DNA of 64,000 nucleotides from Ramazzottius varieornatus (Eukaryota > Tardigrada > Eutardigrada > Parachela > Ramazzottiidae), in NCBI GenBank assembly GCA_001949185.1, contig BDGG01000008.1:1423648-1487647 (forward strand). Reading direction: 5' to 3'. This document shows, one piece after another, positions 1 to 12,038 of the stretch. Numbering within the stretch: the first letter of the stretch is position 1; each line of letters begins with the position of its first letter. The notes under the pieces were generated by a model. The model was not told the DNA's origin. It searched no databases and saw nothing but the letters and a program-made list of their open reading frames with translations. Both the position numbers and the translations under genes were made by a program.

Positions 1-30
1 GGTCAAAACTGAAAGCTGAATAGTGCTTAC

Positions 31-2713
31 CAAAACATGGACTGATGGTTGAAAGACTTTCCCAATCCGGCCATATTTTCGCCAGCGGTTCGACCCGTTG
101 CAACCTACAAGGAAGTAAACAACCATGAGGGACCAATCCGACACATGACGATATGCATGCCTTACCGCATGGTCGTGATGTTCTATCCTTCTTCGTCCCA
201 GTGTAACATCAAAGAAACTGGCAGCGTCTCCAGCCTATAGTACGAAGAAAAAAGCACTTCAAATACGTGCAGATGGACCAAACACAGCACAGGTGATCGA
301 CTACAATTTCGAGAGTGACGACAGCGCTAGTCAAGACCGAGCTTACCACCCAAAGGTTCTTCTCAGCCTGCAGTTCCGCGTTAACGCGATAACCACCTAT
401 TTCCTGGTCAACTTCCAAGCCAGCTCCGGCTGCCAGGTCGGTGTTGGGTGTCACTCCCACGGCCACTACCACATGATCAGCCACCACCTAAGAATGCGAA
501 TTAATGTGAGGTTGCTAACTAGGCTGAGACACATCGAAGAATCGTACCTGTTGGTTATCTTTGAGTTTGAGGTTGACACCTTCGGCCGTCAGGTTTGCCG
601 AGACGACGCTGTTGTGAGGGATCACCTTTACGCCGTCCACTGCAACGGAAAACAAGCAATGACGGTAGGTTGTTATACAGAATAAAGAAAATATGGTCTT
701 CAAGTAACCCCGAATCGTCAAATAAAGTTCACATTAGTTACCTGAGACCATCTTTTGGGTCAAATGATCACTGAGGTATTCAGGCAAAATTTTCGAAAGA
801 CATCCCTTTTCAGGGAAAATTTGGACAACCTCAAGACCCTGATCTTTTCCGCGCCTCGAAAGCGAGGAAGCAATCTCACTGCCAAGGAATCCCCCACCGA
901 TCACGGCAATCCTCTTGGCAGACTTCATTGCAGTATTCACGTCCCGGAAACTGTCGATCTAGAACAAAGCACAAAAGTCGGTAAAAAAAACTTCTCGCAA
1001 TTACAACTAGACAGTATATCCCACTTACCCCACGGTACAGCGTTACTCTTTCTGCCAGCTCTTCTGAAGCGTTGTCAAATGCCGGTAAACTACGGGGTGA
1101 AGCGCCTGTCAAGAAACGAAGAGAATGAATACAGAAGCAGGTTTCCGCGCTTCATGACACACGAACTGAAAGTAGAGCCTACCAGGAGCTAAAAGACACC
1201 GGTCGTAGTGAATTTCCGTCCCATTTTCCAGCACTACTTTCTGAGCATTGGGATCGAGTCCAGTCACTCGGGTATTCTTCAGCACTGCAAGTCCACCGTT
1301 TTCAGTGTAAGGAAGAGCTCTGGGTTCCAGAAAGAAGTCCCGATGCTCGAAGAACAGACTGAAAGAAACTTGGAATAGATAAGTGATGACTCTTTGAAGT
1401 GGAGTACGTACGCCGCAACAACTACGCGCCTATTTTCTTCATCACGCTCACCTCCGTTCCTTTCCATTCATCGCGCGGAACTTCAAGTTATCCTTTTGCG
1501 TGTCGTCTGAGAACCACATTTCCTTCGTCAGAGGTGGTCTCATGTATGGCGGATAGTACTCATCCGTTACTACCAAAACCTAAAAGGAAAATGAAAAATT
1601 GACAAAGCCAATCTGCAATAAAAAATCATGAAACATCTTCAAAAGAGCAAAATTTACCGCGGCGGATGGATTATTCGTACGTATGGCTCTGAAGGCAGCA
1701 AATGCGGCAGTGCCGCCTCCAACAATAAGGTAAGGAACGTGGCTTGGAATATCTGGTGCGTCGTCGGGAACAACCGGGACTGCGTGGGTTGCCGGAGGCT
1801 TTGACTTAACTTCCGTCGCCTGCAGCGGCTGAGTCTTCTCTACCGGTGCAAGAGTCTTCTGTGTCTCTGTGCCTGCGAAACTGGAGGGAACTGTCGCCTC
1901 CTTGAAGAGAGCTGTCTCTTCTGGAACCAAAGCGTTCCTTCGCATGACGGCTCTGTCTTCTAACGGGGGAAGGTGAGCATCAAAGCGCGGCTCCAAGACG
2001 GGACTTTCAAAGGCCGGAGGATTTTTCATGAACTTCCTTGGAGCTAGAACTTTGTCGATATGAAATGGATCTGCATACCATATCTGTAAAACAAGCAGGG
2101 TGAAACAGAATACCGGCTAATCATATAAAATGAGCCCGAACGCAGTGGGAGGAACCATCCGAATCACTCTAAATTTGAGCTACTCGTTGAATGGGCGCAA
2201 CGTCATATTACGTCATCATGTAACCTGTCCGCTCTGTCATTAGGATTCACGAATAACCAATCAAGCCATGACGTCCTGCGCACGTTAAGTAATGATTCCG
2301 AAATATGAGGTTTGTTCGTTGGGCAATTCAACTTACGTAGAACAGAGTTCCTCCGAGGAAGGCAAGGCTTGCATATAGTTGCATTGAGTACATTCTCTGT
2401 TGATTGTCGTAGTTGGTTTGCCATGATCCCTGGGGTATGGGATGGTCGTTCAAGGAAGCACGTTTGGGGTGTCCTATGACTGGCAGATGAGCCCATGGAT
2501 CCTCCTCCGTTTCATTCTGCTTGTTGTGTTTCTCCAGATGTCCGGAAGCCAGACGAACAACCGGTGTCGCTGGAAGACACACGCAAAAACTGAGCATGCA
2601 TGAAACACAACAGCTTTATAGAACTTCCGTGCCAACTCACCAAAAGCGTTGCTTCGCCTCGCGCATAACAGAGCGATGGCCGTCCGCGACGAGGCTAAGC
2701 AGAACAACCTCAT
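31..2713 (-). CDS. AIFM1: Apoptosis-inducing factor, mitochondrial (AIF/AIFM1), 3' end outside window
   Basis: FAD/NADH flavoprotein of the mitochondrial intermembrane space, needed for respiratory-chain assembly and released in parthanatos. Exons on the minus strand: 2641-2713, 2337-2569, 1658-2083, 1452-1579, 1183-1358, 1029-1105, 742-958, 548-639, 347-487, 166-234 and 31-104, about 568 codons; the C-terminal exons lie beyond base 1. Exon 1 encodes a basic presequence ([20 protein letters not shown]). Later motifs match AIF closely: the FAD-binding [28 protein letters not shown], the second Rossmann [44 protein letters not shown] and [10 protein letters not shown]. Exons 2-3 add a segment ending in one membrane span ([17 protein letters not shown]) that is unlike the vertebrate N-terminus (see findings). 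The start is the ATG at 2713, with TFB1M divergent upstream. Identity is very secure; the N-terminal exon join rests on phase only. Confidence 0.93.
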
Positions 2714-3287
2714 GGTGCAGCTTTACCAGTTGAATGATTCCAAGAGGCAAATAAAATACTTTGCAAATGGATTATTGGCCACTCATTTTCGATGGCCGAT
2801 TTGAGGTACTGAGGAAGCAGGAAAGGCAGCCGGCTGATGAGCTTCCAGTGGACGCCTTCCTGCGGAGCTGCGCTTTCGACCAAGATAAGCCCTACGCCGA
2901 AACTGTCCTTCGATCCTGCAAAGATGATGGTTCTTCCCGTCCAACAGAGGCCACGGAAGTGCTAAAAGCTCGCGGAACGTTAGAGTTTAGACCGAGAGGA
3001 GAGAGCCACCGGAAATCATTGATTTTTTTGTTTCATGAAATCAGCTGTTTCCCCGACATCCTCACAGGCGAAGCACCATAGAGCGCCCCGTAGATGCATC
3101 CACCGTTTTGGCCAGTAGCAAGGGAGCGCGGTTGGCACGCCATAACCTGCTGCCAATACACTTCGAGTTCCGGTGTTTGTCTGCTGTTTTGTCCTTGATT
3201 CTGCGTAGAAAGCTTAACTTGACGGTTAGCAGTTCTGTTCCTCTCATCTGGTTACAGGTTGAAGGGTTCGGCAACAGCGAAGTCACC
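2714..3287. other. Divergent intergenic region AIF / TFB1M
   Basis: 574 bases between two head-to-head start codons, so it must contain both promoters and 5' UTRs. An AG at about 3256 after a pyrimidine run could be the acceptor of a TFB1M 5' UTR intron. The plus strand is open at 2761-3081, but I recognise nothing in that translation and treat it as untranslated or chance. No clear TATA box is seen. Confidence 0.5.
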
Positions 3288-4534
3288 ATGTCCGTGCTCT
3301 CCGGACTAAAGTCTGCCGCGAAGGCTTCGGCTGCTGGGTCTGCAAGACTACCTCCTCTGCCCACCATCGGAGAAATCCTCCGAATGTACCGTCTCAAAGC
3401 CCTCAAGCATCTCTCGCAGAACTTCCTTCTGGATACAAAGCTGACCAACAAGGTCGTCAAAGCAGCAGGCGCTGTGGAAAACTGCTCCGTTTTGGAGGTC
3501 GGACCTGGTCCAGGCTGTCTCACTCGGTCCATCCTGAACGCTGGAATACGCGACTTGACACTGGTCGAGAAAGATATCCGCTTCATCCCTGCCCTACAGC
3601 AGCTTCAAGAAGCCTCTTCCATACCTGTTAGTATACGGCAGGGCGATATTCTAAAGTACCCTCTACAAGATATCTTCCCCGAAGACAGTGTTCGAGACTG
3701 GATGGACGATCAGCTGCCTCCGATTCACGTCATGGCGAATCTCCCCTTCAATATCAGCACACCTCTGATTATCCGATGGCTGGAAGACATCTCAACACAT
3801 TCAGGCCTGTTTCGGTACGGACGAGTACGAATGACGCTCATGTTCCAGCACGAAGTGGCGCAGAGGATGATTGCCACTTCCGGTGATCTAGAAAGAAGTC
3901 GGCTGTCCGTCATGATACAGAATTACTGCAATGTCCAGTACTGCTTCCCAATCAAAGGTGATGGTGTATGACGTCATTCGCATTTGGTACTTTGGCCATT
4001 CTTCTAACGTGGGACATGATGTGTGATGTATGACCTAGGGTGCTATACGTTGTACGATATAACGTTACACGATTCATAGGGACGTCGCTCTTGATCGAAG
4101 CCTGACCGTCCTTTTCTTTTCGCAGGTTCTTCCTTCATACCAAAACCCGAAGTAAGTGCCGGCGTCGTACACCTATGGCCTTTGAAGGAACCTGTGATGA
4201 AACTACCGTTCAAGCTGACCGAGAAGGTCGTACGGAATACCTTTACGCATAAAAGGAAGAAAATCCTCAAAGCAATAGAGTAGGTGTCGCCTGGTATACT
4301 TTCAGTAGTGATGCTTAGTGGATTTTACCGTGCTTTTCTAAGATGTATGTTCTTTGCAGGTTGCTATTTCCAGCTTCCCACAAGCATTTGGGGGCAGAAA
4401 TGCTCCAGCGGTCTGGTATCGACCCGGAAGTGCGGGCTCATCTGATGGGCTTGGATGAATTTGACGCCTTGTGCCGGGCGTACGACTCTATCTGTGATGC
4501 ATACCCGATCATGCGTTCTTACCAGTTCCGATAG
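3288..4534 (+). CDS. TFB1M: Mitochondrial 12S rRNA dimethyladenosine transferase 1 (TFB1M)
   Basis: SAM-dependent methyltransferase of the KsgA/Dim1 family that dimethylates two adjacent adenines in the small mitochondrial rRNA, needed for mitoribosome assembly. Exons 3288-3957, 4126-4279 and 4360-4534 have consistent phases. Motifs in order: SQNFLLD, motif I LEVGPGPGCLTRSIL, acidic ribose-binding VEKD, QGDILKYPL, catalytic motif IV NLPFNIST, FQHEVAQRM, and a C-terminal domain with IPKPEVSAGVVHL and PFKLTEKVVRNTF. The last exon, ending RSYQFR, resembles the end of metazoan TFB1M. The ATG at 3288 gives a basic, Ala/Ser-rich start compatible with mitochondrial import; the frame is open further upstream but without homology. 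It is head-to-head with AIF, another mitochondrial protein. Confidence 0.93.
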
Positions 4535-4900
4535 GTTTTAAACTGTTGTTTCAGTTGTAAAACAGTGCGGTTACTGCATGTGTATAGCTTTAGATGGCTG
4601 AAGTTCTGTCAGTTTTACGGCTCGAGCTACCAGGAACTCTCGTTGTTCAACCTAGATAGCTCACCAACAGGAAACGAAGTCGTTATTTCGGTAATAGATT
4701 TTCCCTTCGTGCTTAGGATTCGAAGGATATCGGTGTCTCCCGCATTGTTTTTATATGTCGTCGTACCGGCAGTGGAAAAGCTCAAGAGACTTCTCAATCG
4801 TAATTACAATACGTAGGAAAATCGACCCGGTCTGGTGGTCGGACTCTAGAAATTATCTAAAGGCAGAATTACGTTTTACAGAGTGAGAAAACGGTGTGAA
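4535..4900. other. Convergent intergenic region TFB1M / CC2D2A
   Basis: 366 bases between the two stop codons, so it holds both 3' UTRs. Short frames here look like chance. I see no repeat and no canonical AATAAA on either strand. Confidence 0.5.
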
Positions 4901-7900
4901 CTAGTTCTGGGACTGTCTTGACAGCATGACAAGATAGACCCACACCGATAGAACACTTTGAGGATAGACTGCTACACTAACAGCAAGAGAAAATTCGATG
5001 TTGTTAGAATCAATTCTATGTACACCTTTCCCCACTACGGCTTTGACCACTTCCTGGACGCTATTGTAGGGCATATTCAGCGGGAATCCATAAATCTACA
5101 AATTGAAAAGAATTGGACGCTTACACGTGCACGCTACAGTAGGAAGCTAAGTTTTACCTCATAGACTTGTAGAAGGTCACGGAGTTCTCTCTCGTGAGTC
5201 GCGCTCAGGTCAGTCAGGCTCTCATCCACAGCCTTCGCCTCCATCAATTCGAGCAAGCCATAGAGCTTCCGGTCGCACTCGATGTTCCATCTCGTGATGT
5301 ACTGAGACCGGTCTGTCATTATCTCTGCCACGACGGCGTTCTTCAAAAGGATTTCCCGTTCATGTTTCAGATGCGGAGGGACAGTTTCGTACGCGAAAGA
5401 CTCTGGCTGGACGGAAGTAAGGTCCTCTGACGCCACCTGCTTGGTCGTCCAAAGAGGCTTCCAGTACGCTCCACTGGTGAAGTCCCACTGCATTTCTTTC
5501 GGTTTGGCACTCCTTTGAGTATTCAACCAGACCTGTGAAAGAAAGACCCACTTTCAGAAGACGACAGAATGGTTTTTTCCCGGATTTCGTGCCAAGCAAC
5601 GCCAAGTACTCACGTTGGTGGCGTCGAGTGTCATTCCGACGTTAATAACCGTACCATTCTGAGCGGTCGTGTCGAAAGATCTCCCGGTGATGGCGTCCCA
5701 CACTGTCCACTGGGATTGTCTGTCCCCGCTCCTGATCAGGACGAAGAACCGAGAACCCCCGTTCGCGCTTCGTCCGACAAGTAGGTACGATGTAACATTC
5801 AGGAACTTGAAGTAGCTGAGAAGTAATATGGCGTGCTCTTTGGCACCGCCACATTGCAGTTCAAGGAACTCCTGGAAAACAGATGTACCGTACATATTTC
5901 AGGAGCCGCGCGATCGGCTCGAAAATGTACTAGCATTATGTATTACCTTGTTGGTGAGCCAAACATCGAACTCTTCCGGTTGGAATATTCTGTCCGATAC
6001 GAGTGGAATAAGAGAAACATACCGCGCCAGAAGAGCCTATTGATAAGACAGTTCTCTCGTTGTTTATTCAGCAGCGAACTTGACGAAGCAGAAAAGGCCT
6101 ACCATCTTCTGCTTGATCGGCATGTCGTCCCTTACGACACCTGGCGGTGGATTGAGTGGACGGATATACCGGGTTAACAGGCATGTTTTACCTGTTGTGT
6201 TGATGACCAGTGGTTCCATGTACCGGTCGGGATATTGTTGTTTTAGCTGTGACATCACACTGTCAGCCAAGCCTACAACTTTTGGGTCCTCCGAACTTTC
6301 CACCTTGGAGAGTTTCAAGGAACGAGGCGGTGAAAGGGAAGGCTCCAGCATCACCGACAGGCTAACCTGAGGCAGATGCGTGGTCTTATCAGTCGATGAG
6401 CCAGTGGCTGAAGGTGGCTTATAACCGAGAAGGACGGAAGGCACTTGCAAAGGGAAAGTTCCTTCGATCTACAGATGCGAAACAAATGTTTTGATTTCAT
6501 CCAGTCATGGCTGCGAAATAATATGTGAACCTTTGGAGCTTCTAGTAATGCAGTTGAAGGGATCGTGACAGATCCGAGCCAACGATTGTCCAGCCGCTGA
6601 AATATGTGCGTCTTCCGTAACATTTCATCCTCAAGGACGTCGATGGCAACCTCATCGTACAAGTGGATCTCTAATGGTTGTCGTAGGAATTCAGAGGTTC
6701 CTGTCGCGGTAGGGCGGAACCGGAAGCTAATTTCCTTGTTCCAAACGGGATTTGGACCGGTACTCACTTCGGATGCCTTCTCCTGCGCGCCGTACTTTGC
6801 AATGATCACTGGTCGAAGTATTCCCTAAAATATTAATGTCAAAATGGTTCTGGAATATATGAAAATAAATACTCAAGTAAACTTACGATGTTATTGTTCG
6901 TGGGGTTAGTGTTAAGAGCGTTGATAGTCCCACTGTGCTTTACGGCCGGAGATCGAACAGGAAGGCTTCCCGCTTTGTCAATTTGAACTACCAGTTGCAT
7001 TTCAGTCAGGTTGAGCTCGTGCAGAAAAATCGGCCTGCGGCCCTGCCGGTCCTGCCCGGCGTCTTTTGGGGAAAGGAAGAACCCAGCCAACCACTCAACG
7101 AACTGCCCGATTGTCAGAGTGGGCTCCTTGACCAGTTCCTCGTAAGTGAGAGCGGATTTAGAATTGCCAACGACGGTTAAAACATGACTTCGGACCTGAA
7201 AATGACAAGCAAGACACTCACGAACGACTACTTCACCGGCTGTTTTTTGAGTGACACACGTTTCACCTTTTGGAGTGTGCGGTCGTAAAGTTGTTGTTTT
7301 GTCATGCCGATCGATCGGAGATCTTCGTTTTCTTCAAGGACTCGCTTCCTATCTTGCGCTAGAAGTAGTGCTGAGACCTCGTTCTCGTTTGCAGGTATTA
7401 TTTTCATATGAGCAAAGTTGATCAGGCCTTGGCGGCGCTGCTGCAAGAGTTGAAATCGTTTGTTAGAAGTGATGTCCTGCTCGGTACAAAAATCGAACGG
7501 CTGCTGCATCGGGTTCAGCCGGAAGTAGTTTGCTTCAGTTGAGGGCCGCAGGTCGTTCGCTAGTTGAATAAACTCCGCGCTGGCCGGATCGTTCGGATCT
7601 ACAGTAAAAACGAGACCCGTTCATTGCTGCTGATTACATTACGATCTCGAGATGATCGTAGAAAATTGGAATGTCTACACTGCGCGTTCTTGGAACTATA
7701 CCTAATTTAGCCGTGCTGATCCATTTCAGCAGCTTATCCACATTCCGTATTCCAGCGCTGGACAAAATTTTTAGAGGTTCACCAAAGTTTTCTTTTCGCC
7801 TGCCTTGAGCAAACCGACTGGAGGTCTGCGCTGACCAAGAAGCGCTATAGCGAATATTTGCACTGGTGTAGATGACCACGGATTTTCCGTCGACGGTGGA

Positions 7901-10512
7901 AAATGCCACACCTGCAGAACACGGGGAGATCGTTTTGACTGGGCAATCTGACCAAAACAATAGATGGGAGCTCGAAAAAAAATAATGAACCGGATCTCCT
8001 TCCCAAACGGCGCACGCTTTTAGCCAGTAAGACTGGAAAAACTGCGCCACTTGGAAAAATATGTGGTCGAGTTTCCTCGCCGAGCTCCGCGATTTAGAAT
8101 TTGTCATACCGCTGCCAACTGCAGTATGTCGTGCGGGAATATTTTCCGGAATACTGAACTCGACCGTCGAACTCTTTGTCATTTCTGCCACAGTTTCCTC
8201 CTCTGGAACTGGAATGTATGTCTCGGTCAGCTTGCGGTTCCTCACACCTGTCTGCTCGTACACCATCACTTTGATGGACGAGGGCACTCGATCAAGGAGG
8301 ATCGACACTTTCTTGGACAGAAAAGTCAGGAAATCGTCGTTTAACGAATGGGCCACAGTTCGGCACACTTCGGCCTCGTTGATCAGAACCTTCACAAACA
8401 GGCGGTTCTTTGATACCTCTGACCGTCGAGCACGTTCGGCTGCTGGACAAGCTGCTAAGTCGGTCATCTTCAGCCCGTGTTGCAAATCAGGAACCAGGAC
8501 GGGGTCTCCGGGTCGCCGCCTACTCTTTGCCAGACGTTCCTCTACACTAAGCTGTTCTGCACGACGGTTGAAGGCGACTTGCGAACTTGAGTTTCCCAGC
8601 ATGTGTAACATTTCTTTTTCCTCTAGTTCTTCTTTGACGTCTGTTTGGTGTTCCCGGTGGTCTCTTGCATCATTCGGCTGTACCAATTTCAGCGCAAGCT
8701 GAAGAGGTGTACTGACGAACCCACTTTTGCTTCGGACGGTTTTCAACTGGGCCCACGTATCAATCAGGCCCACCAAGGCCACTTGCTGCTTCCTGAAAGC
8801 GTCATCGCGTTTTTCTCTTAGCTGCTGGATTTCTTTGAGACAGTTAGACAGTCGCAACTCAGCTTCGTCGAGTTCGGCCTCTTTCTCCACCTGGTCAAAG
8901 GCGACCTAGACACGAACAAATAGAGTGATTTCCTGTGGGTGTCCTACTATTGCCAAATTGTGACTGGGACCTTTAGGGTATCGAGCTGGGCTCGGAGTCC
9001 GCGGATACGCTGTGTCAGGAACAGTGGCTCGTCTTCTTCCAACAACGCCCTGTAACCCTCAAACCGTTCCTCCAGCTGACGCCCATAAACATGCTCCAAA
9101 CTGAACAAATGGTGGTGCTGAAACTCTATGCTGACAATCTCCAAAATCATCTCCAGGCGCTTGCCGCGCCCCAACTTTCCTGTCACATTCAAGTTGTCCA
9201 TGAGTGGCACAGAGTCTGCCACCAGCGAGTTCATCACATCGCGTTCATGCTCGAAACAACAGCGAGTTCCCACCATACTGTCGCTGGTGGGATCGGCAAG
9301 TGCTCTCAACTTCCAGTCAGTGTCGATCCAGTGGAATGCTTTCTCCGCCAAAATCCGTTGCTCCATGGAGTTGATGTTAGCCGGACTGACAACTGGCCGG
9401 CGACCGGTGTAAATGCCATCATCTTCGGGATGAGCCGCCTTACTAGACTCAAAGTGGGTACTCCAGTTGACAGGTGCAGTGTTCGGAGTGTATGTCCCAT
9501 TCTTGTCGTCTTGCTTGCGCTGTTTGCTGTCCACGTAGAAGAGACTTTGGTCAGCGATCAGCTCGTTAGCTAGTCGAGTTTCCGCAGCCGTAGGAGAAAT
9601 GGGGGGTTTCGGCGTCGGCCGTTCCTGAGCTTCAACAGGTGGCTCCTGTTGTCCTTCAACTTGCGGTGCGTTGCTTACCTTTAGAGACGACGTCTGCTTG
9701 GCTTCCTCCACCTTCATCCATTCTCCAATGAAGAAGTCCACATCTGTAGACTGCAAAAGAAGGCGCAGAACACACTTGACAGAGGTGAGAAACTTTCCAC
9801 TTCAAAACTTAAGTGTGTAGTTATAACATTATATGACATACTGTAAGTTAGTAAGTCATTGGTCAGGTCATTGACGGTGCATTAGGTTAACCGTTGATTG
9901 CAGTTGTGCTTGATTTGTATACAAGTCAGGCAACCAGAATCGACTACTGTAGTATACAGATTGCGAGCGAAAGCGCACTAGCGCAATTCGATACGCACAG
10001 GAACATCGTGACATCATAGGAACAAGTTCATCTCGTAGGCTCTGCGTTAAAATAGTCGCACAATGTTCGCGTTTGATGTCACGATGTTCGTGTGCGTATC
10101 GAATTATGCTAGTGCGCTTTCGCTCGCAATCTCTATAGTACCTTCTCGGCAGAGGCGGTTTCTTCTTTTCCGGACCTCAAGGTGTTTCCTTTTTCTGTAA
10201 CGGACAGAGGAAAGTATGAGGTGCCTTGGATCGAGCATCGGGAAGGGGGGCTTCGACGTACCTGAGAAGCGGACCGAACGTGCAGTGTTGCCCCGCTGAT
10301 TACGGGGTCGATTTCCTTTGCCTTCGGATTCCCCATCTTCCTCATAGCCATCGTTTTCCTGGAAAAAAGCAATTAAAGGTTGGTATTTGCACCTTATCCT
10401 GATGGAACCAGCTCGTGCCCACCTGGCTTTGGTCTTGCAGGATAAGCGACGTCGACGTTGGAAAAGCATCCTCTGCTTCCGGAGACAACACCGGAACTTC
10501 CCTGGTTGGCAT
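4901..10512 (-). CDS. CC2D2A: Coiled-coil and C2 domain-containing protein 2A (CC2D2A), ciliary transition zone
   Basis: Component of the MKS/B9 module at the ciliary transition zone, which gates protein entry to cilia. Exons, 5' to 3': 10393-10512, 10262-10358, 10142-10194, 8971-9750, 8110-8905, 7702-7911, 7237-7598, 6887-7195, 6531-6824, 6103-6468, 5947-6036, 5614-5871, 5158-5532 and 4901-5095. They total 4305 nt (1434 aa) with every phase compatible; human CC2D2A is about 1600 aa. Seen in order: a charged N-terminus, a coiled coil (about 370-420), LDPNDPASAEF, a C2 domain (GPNPVWNKEISFRF, EIHLYDE), ITRYIRPLNPP-like text and a transglutaminase-like region (KEHAILLLSYF) before the conserved C-terminus SVLSVWVYL. 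The first three exons rest on splice phase alone. The 198-nt intron 7912-8109 holds a hairpin element, and intron 9751-10141 holds a larger palindrome. Confidence 0.92.
7963..8089. mobile_element. Hairpin repeat (MITE-like), copy 1
   Basis: Core 8004-8054 has arms close to GGCGCACG and TGCGCCACTT around a loop with GCCAGTAA. Outer ends GGGAGCTCG and CGAGCTCC are also inverted. It fills most of a CC2D2A intron that is open in frame. Confidence 0.7.
9958..10133. mobile_element. Large near-perfect palindrome (second MITE-like family)
   Basis: The left arm starts ATTGCGAGCGAAAGCGCACT at about 9960 and runs to about 10014. The right arm, about 10074-10130, is its reverse complement with roughly three mismatches over 57 positions, around a loop of about 58 nt. 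It lies wholly inside CC2D2A intron 9751-10141. The arms differ from the GTGGCGCAC family. No coding capacity is seen. Confidence 0.7.
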
Positions 10513-11934
10513 ATTTCCCCAAGCCTTTAATGTTCTGATTCGACAACACAAATTTCTCCACGGTACCGACGATCCCCTGCAATTTACAACACAATCTAGG
10601 TAAGTTTTCAGAAATGATAGGTAAAAGCCAGACTGCACGAGGGACAAACTAGGGCAAGCGGCAAGCTTGCTTGCTATGCTGACGGGAAGGCTGTGTGGCA
10701 GTGCGTAACATCCGTAGCGCCCTACCTTCTCCACCTGGATCGATGGTCATTGATCATCCTTCGGGATTAGTTTCCGCCTATGGCTGGGAGCTAGAGAAAG
10801 GTAGCAAGGCTGCCGATACCTCAAGTGTGAATTTGGGTTCAGCTGGATATCGATTCTTGGTGTCTGCATGGCCTGTCCGCACGCGCAGGGATGCTTTCGT
10901 GTGCACATAATTATGCAGTATGTCACTGAGTCCCGCTCAGGGTGTTTTGTGCTTTTTTCTCTTGTCACTTTTTGCATGTCCAGGTTTTTCCGAGGGACGT
11001 AATAGTCTGCTTGACTTCGTGACCGTGTGCTTTAGCTTGCGGCGTGAAGTTTTGTCGTTCTCGCCTTGTCGATAAAGTCGCGCTTGCTTTGCTGATGACG
11101 AAATATCGTGGGCCAAGATGCAGTCAGCTTGCAGTCTGCGAGAAAGAAGATTATGCGGATATTTCTTGCGGATTTGCAGAAGATGTTTCGTCTGCATAAC
11201 GAGGCCGAAGAGGCAACTGGCTTTGGGGGGACCCACCGTCCACCTACCGAGATCGGCGCAGTAGATGCTGTCTCGCACCCACCCAAAGCGGAACACTCAC
11301 AGCAAACAACTCCCACACCTCACGCTGGCACTTCCCTTGATTCCGAACGAGAGTTTGGAGATGCGGTGAACATAAGAAACACCGGTGGCTCCAGGAAATA
11401 TTGGTTGGCGAACGTGACCCCACCGACAGCAAGGACGCGACGTTTGGGAAGCGGCCCGACTCGAAGAGCTCACGAGTCCACATGCATAGCTGGCTCTGTC
11501 CTCTAACACTGCTCATTCGTTCTTATTCTTCTTCTTGAAATTTTGTCTTGCATTTTACTTTCCGGTTCGCTCATGACAGCTTTTAATCGCTTTGCATGAT
11601 GGTTTATCCATGACATGAGGGCAAATAAAACCTGACTGCGCTGGCTGAACTACTGGAGTTTACTGTGACGAATAACCCATGTTCAAGGTCCGTAGGCTCG
11701 CCGCAGCTGACTGAAGTCATAATTTCGAGGCACTTCCGGTATGAAGTACTCATATTCATACTGTAACACACCGTAAACAACGTTATCTTCGAACCATATC
11801 GTGGGCAAATATATTGTTTCCTGTGTTCTCGGAAAGTCCTTTGTAGCGGACCTTCTGAGTCAGAAAGCTGAATTGAGGGTGTCAGTTCACCAGGGTACTT
11901 TCCCACAAAGTTTGACAGGCTTCACAGTCAAAGG
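10513..11934. other. Intergenic region upstream of CC2D2A
   Basis: About 1.4 kb that should include the CC2D2A promoter and 5' UTR, and the upstream side of the histidine-rich gene. Several frames overlap at 11030-11516 on both strands; none is recognisable. Minus-strand frames near 11604-11906 are also unsupported. Confidence 0.4.
11153..11506 (+). CDS. Hypothetical ORF, 117 aa
   Basis: An intronless frame from ATG 11153 to a stop at 11504-11506. The product is hydrophilic and Glu/Thr/Arg-rich, with no signal peptide, membrane span or family motif I know. Competing frames on the minus strand are almost as long, so chance is a real possibility. It would be transcribed away from CC2D2A and towards the histidine-rich gene. 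Confidence 0.2.
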   Translation: MRIFLADLQKMFRLHNEAEEATGFGGTHRPPTEIGAVDAVSHPPKAEHSQQTTPTPHAGTSLDSEREFGDAVNIRNTGGSRKYWLANVTPPTARTRRLGSGPTRRAHESTCIAGSVL

Positions 11935-11941
11935 TATAAAG
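11935..11941 (+). promoter_or_regulatory. TATA box of the histidine-rich gene
   Basis: TATAAAG lies 104 nt before the ATG at 12039. With a normal 25-30 nt spacing, transcription would start near 11965. This makes the Met at 12039 more likely than an upstream in-frame one at 11970. Confidence 0.5.
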
Positions 11942-12038
11942 CAACAAGTTTTACTTGCGGAACACCTAGTTGCAACTTAGCTCCGGGATTTCTTGTTTGC
12001 TCCATTTCACACTTCCGGGACCCACAAGTCCGTTCAAG

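Noticed and set aside
2761-3081. 106-codon plus-strand ORF between AIF and TFB1M
   Set aside because: No recognisable content, and it sits in a bidirectional promoter region; treated as chance or UTR.
7634-8890. A continuous 418-codon minus-strand frame as a single exon of CC2D2A
   Set aside because: Good donor (GGTATGA) and acceptor (TTCTGCAG) sites bracket 7912-8109, the in-between part is a repeat, and removing it restores family-like sequence. I therefore split it and report retention only as a possibility.
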